In this document: positions 61,201-64,000 of the stretch, one piece after another
Layout of the letters: the number at the start of each line of letters is the position of its first letter
Position numbering within the stretch: the first letter of the stretch is position 1
DNA from: Rhynochetos jubatus
Lineage: Eukaryota; Chordata; Aves; Eurypygiformes; Rhynochetidae
Length of the DNA stretch: 64,000 nt
NCBI GenBank assembly: GCA_027574665.1
Contig: CM050652.1
Span: forward strand, 42,312,307-42,376,306
Direction: 5' to 3'
Position numbers and translations under genes: made by a program
The notes under the pieces: generated by a model
What the model was told of the DNA's origin: nothing
Database searches by the model: none
What the model saw: the letters and a program-made list of their open reading frames with translations, nothing else

Positions 61201-64000
61201 CTTCTCAATGTCTTTTTTTAACCTTTTGCTTTGATGATCAAGATGTTGGGCTTTCTTTCATCAACATGAAGAGTTACCATTTAAAGTAGGAAAGTTAGAA
61301 AATAAAGTTGTTTAAATATAAAGGCTCTAGTCTGGGAGGAGGGGTAAGTGATTGAAGGATCTGCAAAATATTCAGCTGGGCCTAAGCAAGAGCTGAATAT
61401 GAGGCTTGGAGGATCTGTCTCACTTCAGCTGTGAAGGTTCTGTAACTGTGGACACTTGTATATGTGTATATTTTTAAGGCAGCATAACCCATTTCTCCTT
61501 AATACTAAGGCTACCTGTGTCAGGAACTTCTACTCCCCATGACATGAAGACAGGACTAAGTGAGAGCTACCGTGCCCTAATTCTCAGCAAAGTTCATGTA
61601 GCTTGTAAAATCTCATATAGATGCTGCATCCCTTTCCTTTGTGCTGTGATTAATACAGATGATCTGACAAAAGGACCTGGAAACTATCACTGATACAAAT
61701 ATTTCTTTACTAATAGGGAATATTCAAATTAAATTAAGCTATTTAAAGCTACAAAACCATCTATGTCTAGCTGAAAAGGTGACACAGATTAAGTGAAATA
61801 AAACACCCAGTGCTGTCATATGCTCTTAAACAAACAAAAGTAGGCAAAAATTTGCTGCTTCTGACACAGTAGATGAGTTGCTTCTGGGAAGAGTATTTTT
61901 AAGTTAACCAAACCAATTTCTATATCTGAGACTGAAATATTATATTTCTCATTTAAACTAGATGGAAAAAGAGCTGGTTGTATATCAGCTACTTTATATG
62001 TGTTTGTGGATGGTGGTTATTTATTTGCTTCAGGGTTTTGGAAGCTAGAAACGGCATTATAAAAAAAAATGGGATTTTTTTTTTTGTTTTTCCAGTGCTG
62101 AGAAGGAAAGTATGTCTCACTGCTTTTGTTTGTTTTGTTTTCAAGCTCCAGGTAAAGTAGTGAATCTCACAGTTGAAGCCTTAAATTATTCAGCTGTAAA
62201 TCTGATATGGTTTCTCCCTCGGCAACCAAATGGAAAGATAACTAGTTTCAAGATTAGTGTGAAACATGCAAGAAGTGGAATTGTAGTGAAAGATGTCTTG
62301 GTTAAAGTAGAGGACCTTCTGTCTGGGAGGTTACCAGAATGTAATGTAAGTGCTATAAATCTTTTAAATTAGAAATAGACTCAAGCCACAGAATATAGTT
62401 TTACATTTGAATTTTGAGACATAAAAATTTTGAAAGCTTGCTTTTCAGAATAATCCCTTGTATTTTACAAACTTAGGCCCAAGGCAGGATGTAATGGTTG
62501 AAGAAACCCTTTCTGTCCAAAAAAGTTTAAATAAAATACTTTTCCTTGAATGCTCAGTTTAATAAAAGTAAAAATGTTACAAAAGGGTCAATTTGGTGTC
62601 CTTTTAACCAAAAATGGTGAAATAAATAATTGTGAATTTTTTTCAGCTTTCATTTTTTTATTTTTGTGGTTTACATTATTCAGATAGAAAAGGCAATAAT
62701 TATTTATCAGTGCAGACAGTGTAATGTTAATATCTTATTTTTATATATAGTATGATAATGCTTTTTGTGTTTTAAATGTGTACTTTATTGTGTATCATAT
62801 TTAACATTATTTAAATACTTTTCGTATCAAAATAAAAAGACCCACTATTAGAGTGATTTTTTTAAAAAATAATTTGTAGTCTGAGTTGTTCTTAAAATAG
62901 GCATTCATTGAAAAGATTCTGAATTTTAACTATTCATTGGATCCAGACCTGTAACCAATGTGTATACCTTTCAGAATTTCTTGAAGAGAATTCTCTTTTC
63001 CAGTGTTTATTCTCTTTTTTCCTCTTTATTCTGAGCAGTGTTGTGATTACTGGGATGTCAAGATGCCTAACTTTTTTCCCTTTTTTTCTACCTCACTTTT
63101 TTTTTTCTTCAGGATATTAGTCTTAGGATTTTAATAAAAAGTGCAGTTTAAAATCATAAAAGTTATCGGGACTTTGGTTTCAGATTTTATTTGGAAGATC
63201 ATCTTGGGCACTGTGAAGTTTCCCCAGCATCAGACTGATTGAATTCAGCACTGAGAGTGCCACCTACTGAATAATAAGCATTGGTTATTGTAATGTCTAA
63301 CAGATTTTCAGACCTGTCTCCTGACAGTATGGATTAGGAAATCCCTGTTTGGTCTTATCCATTATATATAGCTGTATGTATGCTATCCTTCTTCAGATGT
63401 GTAACATACTTGTGATATAGGACAACCTCACTAGGGGACTTTGTTTTTGTTTTAAGAGAGAGACTGAAAGCTGGAAATAGAATGTGGGAATAGTGAAATG
63501 AATCTTAGAGAGTTGCTTTGGTTCAGTCAGATTGGAGAACTTTTAGGATAAGGCAGGAAACTATAATACTGTCACCAACAGGATGTACTAACAATGTCAG
63601 CTAATGAAGTGGTAAGCTAAATTTGGAGCTTGAAGTATAAAAAGGAGAACCAATTTTTGGTGATTTTATTTCAAGGGTGCTCTGCTTTTTTTGATGTACA
63701 TCTTTTTACAATTACAGGTTATAAATACAGCTCATCATGTTTCATATTTTGTCTTTATAGGATAACAGTGAATCATTTTTGTGGAGTACCACCACTCCTT
63801 CGACTACTTTTGGCAAATCCACAGTTCCTTCCCGGACTACAGTTACACCAAGTACAGAGGCACCGAGTCAAATGATCTCTGTTTGGAATGAACCAATTAG
63901 TTTTGTTATAACTAACCTCAGGCCATATACCACGTATCTTTTTGAAGTCTCAGCGGTTACCACTGAAGCAGGTTACATCGACAGTGCAATTGTCCGGACA
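29305..64000 (+). CDS. PTPRQ: PTPRQ, 5' part with long N-terminal extension, whole spliced span in window
   Basis: Twenty-three exons join without phase conflict: 29305-29352, 32259-32396, 32964-33099, 34224-34478, 35486-35703, 37590-37776, 37917-38201, 40416-40700, 41335-41604, 42780-43040, 44396-44526, 44718-44847, 46068-46218, 46683-46789, 47247-47344, 49643-49805, 50806-51066, 53770-53930, 54847-54958, 55803-56029, 60012-60081, 62146-62345, 63761 to the edge. Product: signal peptide 1-16, FN3 17-107 and 108-192, C-type lectin domain 193-327, then FN3 domains to residue 1378. The last four exons match human PTPRQ as I remember it almost residue for residue; the first 1095 residues do not belong to that human form. 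Known role: membrane phosphatase with lipid and tyrosine phosphatase activity, needed for shaft connectors of hair bundles. Membrane segment and phosphatase domain lie outside the window. Confidence 0.88.
29353..32258. other. PTPRQ: PTPRQ intron 1, 2.9 kb
   Basis: Frames at 29779-29985 and 30114-30386 have hydrophobic starts but no suitable donor. Only the 23-bp duplication stands out. Confidence 0.6.
32118..32162 (+). repeat. 23-bp tandem duplication
   Basis: ttgctagctgacaaggtc followed by tccta is repeated once with one change (gagaag for gacaag). Lies in PTPRQ intron 1, about 100 bp before the exon 2 acceptor. Confidence 0.85.
32259..32396 (+). CDS. PTPRQ: PTPRQ exon 2, FN3 domain 1 first half
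   Basis: The acceptor is ttctgttacag and the donor gtaagt; 138 nt, phase 0 to 0. It encodes [12 protein letters not shown], then [19 protein letters not shown], the A-C strands of a fibronectin type III domain with the core Trp. It begins close to the expected mature N-terminus. Confidence 0.85.
32964..33099 (+). CDS. PTPRQ: PTPRQ exon 3, FN3 domain 1 second half
   Basis: The acceptor is aacttgcag and the donor gtaagt (33100); 136 nt, phase 0 to 1. It encodes [30 protein letters not shown] and a last strand: the E-G strands, with the Tyr of the F strand. Confidence 0.85.
34224..34478 (+). CDS. PTPRQ: PTPRQ exon 4, FN3 domain 2
   Basis: The acceptor is tctgctag; the donor is gtatat, continuing as an AT repeat; 255 nt, phase 1 to 1. 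It encodes a complete short FN3: [22 protein letters not shown], then [19 protein letters not shown]. Several N-glycosylation sequons (NGT, NLT, NVS). Confidence 0.87.
35486..35703 (+). CDS. PTPRQ: PTPRQ exon 5, C-type lectin domain first half
   Basis: The acceptor is cacctatag and the donor gtcagt (35704); 218 nt, phase 1 to 0. It encodes [20 protein letters not shown], then [24 protein letters not shown] and LWTGLNDLK. These are the classic CTLD landmarks: C..GW..F..SCY, W..A...C, the GAHL motif, and a variant W-T-G-L motif. Two Cys at module positions 3 and 14 mark the long-form CTLD. With exon 6 it is a self-contained phase-1 cassette. Confidence 0.9.
35704..37589. other. PTPRQ: PTPRQ intron inside the lectin domain, 1.9 kb
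   Basis: No transposon recognised. Minus-strand frames at 36163-36381 and 36762-37001 lack support. Confidence 0.65.
37590..37776 (+). CDS. PTPRQ: PTPRQ exon 6, C-type lectin domain second half
   Basis: The acceptor is ccattgtag and the donor gtaact (37777); 187 nt, phase 0 to 1. It encodes [15 protein letters not shown], then NETDCYAL and [14 protein letters not shown]. The last three Cys of a CTLD are in place and YICE is the usual ending. The calcium-site motifs EPN/QPD and WND are absent, so classical calcium-dependent sugar binding is unlikely. One N-glycosylation sequon (NET). Confidence 0.9.
37917..38201 (+). CDS. PTPRQ: PTPRQ exon 7, FN3 domain 3
   Basis: The acceptor is ctttttcag and the donor gtaagt (38202); 285 nt, phase 1 to 1. 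It encodes [30 protein letters not shown], then [18 protein letters not shown]: complete FN3 with Trp in strand B and PG-x-C-Y before strand F. Confidence 0.92.
38202..40415. other. PTPRQ: PTPRQ intron, 2.2 kb, with CR1 insertion
   Basis: The CR1 at 38722-39321 accounts for the GC-rich part and its open frames. The rest is AT-rich, with nothing recognised. Confidence 0.8.
38722..39321 (+). mobile_element. CR1 LINE, 5'-truncated 3' end (about 600 bp)
   Basis: Begins in the 3' part of CR1 (gtggccagcaggtcaaggga), passes accccacctggagtactgca, ggctgagagagttgggcttg and gaggcactggcacaggttgc, and ends with ttccaacccaaaccgttcta followed by the short terminal repeat (tgattctgtga). Same strand as PTPRQ. 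The frame is broken; not functional. Confidence 0.95.
40416..40700 (+). CDS. PTPRQ: PTPRQ exon 8, FN3 domain 4
   Basis: The acceptor is actccatag and the donor gtgatg; 285 nt, phase 1 to 1. It encodes [20 protein letters not shown], then [11 protein letters not shown] and [17 protein letters not shown]. Confidence 0.92.
41335..41604 (+). CDS. PTPRQ: PTPRQ exon 9, FN3 domain 5
   Basis: The acceptor is tttgatcaag and the donor gtaaga; 270 nt, phase 1 to 1. It encodes [29 protein letters not shown], then [17 protein letters not shown]. Confidence 0.92.
41605..42779. other. PTPRQ: PTPRQ intron, 1.2 kb
   Basis: No repeat or gene recognised. Confidence 0.7.
42780..43040 (+). CDS. PTPRQ: PTPRQ exon 10, FN3 domain 6 (no core Trp)
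   Basis: The acceptor is cctcatttag and the donor gtgagt (43041); 261 nt, phase 1 to 1. It encodes [28 protein letters not shown], then [17 protein letters not shown]. The strand-B Trp of FN3 is replaced by Val (LFVRMP). Confidence 0.9.
43041..44395. other. PTPRQ: PTPRQ intron, 1.4 kb
   Basis: AT-rich; no repeat or gene recognised. Confidence 0.7.
44396..44526 (+). CDS. PTPRQ: PTPRQ exon 11, FN3 domain 7 first half
   Basis: The acceptor is ccttctgtag and the donor gtatgt; 131 nt, phase 1 to 0. It encodes [35 protein letters not shown]. Confidence 0.92.
44718..44847 (+). CDS. PTPRQ: PTPRQ exon 12, FN3 domain 7 second half
   Basis: The acceptor is tttttctag and the donor gtgaga; 130 nt, phase 0 to 1. 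It encodes [30 protein letters not shown]. The typical L-T-P-G-T-x-Y turn is present. Confidence 0.92.
44848..46067. other. PTPRQ: PTPRQ intron, 1.2 kb, with CR1 insertion
   Basis: About half is the CR1 at 45360-45910; the rest is AT-rich. Confidence 0.8.
45360..45910 (+). mobile_element. CR1 LINE fragment covering the end of ORF2
   Basis: Starts near ggggccaagaaggccaacag. From 45459 a frame stays open to 45962 and reads like the C-terminal end of CR1 ORF2: [72 protein letters not shown] and [15 protein letters not shown]. It belongs to a different CR1 subfamily from the copy at 38722; no terminal repeat is present. Limits approximate. Confidence 0.9.
46068..46218 (+). CDS. PTPRQ: PTPRQ exon 13, FN3 domain 8 first part
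   Basis: The acceptor is tcacacag and the donor gtatga; 151 nt, phase 1 to 2. It encodes [36 protein letters not shown]. Confidence 0.92.
46683..46789 (+). CDS. PTPRQ: PTPRQ exon 14, FN3 domain 8 second part
   Basis: The acceptor is atgtttgtag and the donor gtaagt (46790); 107 nt, phase 2 to 1. It encodes [29 protein letters not shown]. Confidence 0.9.
47247..47344 (+). CDS. PTPRQ: PTPRQ exon 15, FN3 domain 9 first part
   Basis: The acceptor is ttacctcag and the donor gtgaga; 98 nt, phase 1 to 0. It encodes [33 protein letters not shown]. Confidence 0.9.
47345..49642. other. PTPRQ: PTPRQ intron, 2.3 kb
   Basis: AT-rich with a GC-richer part at 49080-49440; no transposon or gene recognised. 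Confidence 0.7.
49643..49805 (+). CDS. PTPRQ: PTPRQ exon 16, FN3 domain 9 second part
   Basis: The acceptor is tcttccatag and the donor gtaagg; 163 nt, phase 0 to 1. It encodes [20 protein letters not shown], then [20 protein letters not shown]. Confidence 0.92.
49806..50805. other. PTPRQ: PTPRQ intron, 1.0 kb
   Basis: No repeat or gene recognised. Confidence 0.7.
50806..51066 (+). CDS. PTPRQ: PTPRQ exon 17, FN3 domain 10
   Basis: The acceptor is tttactgcag and the donor gtttgt; 261 nt, phase 1 to 1. It encodes [35 protein letters not shown], then [16 protein letters not shown]. Confidence 0.92.
51067..53769. other. PTPRQ: PTPRQ intron, 2.7 kb
   Basis: AT-rich. A frame at 53338-53601 shows no domain and no splice support. 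Nothing else recognised. Confidence 0.7.
53770..53930 (+). CDS. PTPRQ: PTPRQ exon 18, FN3 domain 11 first half
   Basis: The acceptor is tctctttcag and the donor gtatgt (53931); 161 nt, phase 1 to 0. It encodes [36 protein letters not shown]. This is the last exon specific to the long form: human PTPRQ as I remember it has only the second half of this FN3 domain. Confidence 0.9.
54143..54160 (+). promoter_or_regulatory. PTPRQ: E-box next to a CCAAT box upstream of the alternative first exon
   Basis: CAGCTG at 54145-54150 is followed by GT, which fits most of the extended E-box favoured by the hair-cell factor ATOH1. CCAAT is at 54156-54160. The pair lies about 190 bp before the ATG at 54346. 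Short motifs occur often by chance; this is only suggestive. Confidence 0.25.
54346..54399 (+). CDS. PTPRQ: PTPRQ alternative first exon, signal peptide of the short form
   Basis: ATG at 54346 opens an 18-codon segment, [18 protein letters not shown], ending at cag/gtattt (54400) in phase 0, the phase needed to join exon 19. It is a compact signal peptide. The human PTPRQ start as I remember it (MDFLIIFLLLFIGTSETQ) has the same length, the same M-x-F-L start, the G-T near the end and the same final Gln before the splice. This exon would make a product starting in the middle of FN3 domain 11, as in human PTPRQ. It is not part of the long-form splice chain. Confidence 0.75.
54847..54958 (+). 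CDS. PTPRQ: PTPRQ exon 19, FN3 domain 11 second half
   Basis: The acceptor is ctatttcag and the donor gtgagt; 112 nt, phase 0 to 1. It encodes [20 protein letters not shown], then SRTVTTNVT. It aligns with the first mature residues of human PTPRQ (VDVSNVVPGTRYDITISS, from memory). This is where the long and short forms meet. Confidence 0.93.
55216..55243 (+). repeat. Poly-A run (28 A)
   Basis: Uninterrupted A stretch in a PTPRQ intron; no retrocopy recognised next to it. CR1 elements do not end in poly-A. Confidence 0.9.
55803..56029 (+). CDS. PTPRQ: PTPRQ exon 20, FN3 domain 12 first part
   Basis: The acceptor is tgtttttttag and the donor gtaaaa; 227 nt, phase 1 to 0. It encodes [20 protein letters not shown], then [20 protein letters not shown] and [13 protein letters not shown]. 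Nearly identical to human PTPRQ as remembered, so this fixes the gene's identity. Confidence 0.97.
56030..60011. other. PTPRQ: PTPRQ intron, 4.0 kb
   Basis: Contains the small CR1 tail at 58158-58195. GC-richer parts at 57380-57640 and 58860-59600 were not recognised as any element. Confidence 0.7.
58158..58195 (-). mobile_element. CR1 LINE remnant, 3' end, reverse
   Basis: cacagaatcactaaggttgg followed by aaaagacctatcagatc matches the reverse complement of a CR1 3' end. About 38 bp remain. Confidence 0.75.
60012..60081 (+). CDS. PTPRQ: PTPRQ exon 21, FN3 domain 12 end
   Basis: The acceptor is cccctgtag and the donor gtaatt; 70 nt, phase 0 to 1. It encodes [23 protein letters not shown]. 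Conserved with human PTPRQ as remembered. Confidence 0.96.
60082..62145. other. PTPRQ: PTPRQ intron, 2.1 kb
   Basis: An open frame at 60248-60622 shows no domain or splice support. No repeat recognised. Confidence 0.7.
62146..62345 (+). CDS. PTPRQ: PTPRQ exon 22, FN3 domain 13 first part
   Basis: The acceptor is ttttcaag and the donor gtaagt; 200 nt, phase 1 to 0. It encodes [40 protein letters not shown] and [10 protein letters not shown]. Conserved with human PTPRQ as remembered. Confidence 0.97.
62346..63760. other. PTPRQ: PTPRQ intron, 1.4 kb
   Basis: AT-rich; no repeat or gene recognised. Confidence 0.7.
63761..64000 (+). CDS. PTPRQ: PTPRQ exon 23 (cut by the window edge), Ser/Thr-rich insert and FN3 end
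   Basis: The acceptor is gtctttatag; phase 0, open to the last base. It encodes [17 protein letters not shown], a Ser/Thr/Pro-rich insert likely to be O-glycosylated, then [20 protein letters not shown] and [19 protein letters not shown]. The insert interrupts FN3 domain 13; its sequence is more diverged from human than the FN3 part. Confidence 0.96.

Overview
The window is vertebrate nuclear DNA: AT-rich, with multi-exon genes and long introns. It is almost certainly from a bird, because it carries CR1 retrotransposon pieces with typical avian 3' ends (best at 38722-39321). All recognised coding sequence is on the + strand and belongs to two inner-ear genes whose human counterparts are neighbours in the same order and orientation.

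1-21165: the 3' part of OTOGL (otogelin-like), a secreted glycoprotein of the acellular gels over hair cells. Eighteen coding exons join in frame to 770 residues plus stop: the end of a von Willebrand factor D domain, C8, TIL, a run of small cysteine modules, a C-rich VWC-like region and a C-terminal cystine knot. A possible extra micro-exon lies at 801-824. The 3'UTR probably ends near an AATAAA at 22895.

21166-29300: intergenic, with two small reverse CR1 fragments and a strong CpG island (about 27925-28970) that probably holds the next promoter.

29305-64000: the 5' part of PTPRQ, the receptor-type phosphatase of hair-bundle shaft connectors, running off the right edge. Twenty-three coding exons join in frame to 1378 residues: a predicted signal peptide, two FN3 domains, a C-type lectin domain, eight complete FN3 domains, then an FN3 domain split over two exons, followed by the FN3 domains that I recognise as the start of mammalian PTPRQ. 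The first 1095 residues have no counterpart in the human protein as I remember it. A second, unlinked signal-peptide exon at 54346-54399 resembles the human PTPRQ start and would splice to the second half of the split FN3 domain. I infer two N-terminal forms: a long CpG-island form with the lectin domain and a short internal-promoter form.

OTOGL supplies gel matrix above the bundle and PTPRQ sits on the bundle membrane, so the pair is linked functionally as well as physically. No tRNA, rRNA, CRISPR or prokaryotic feature was seen. Exon limits come from splice-site sequence, reading phase and domain pattern, not from transcripts.
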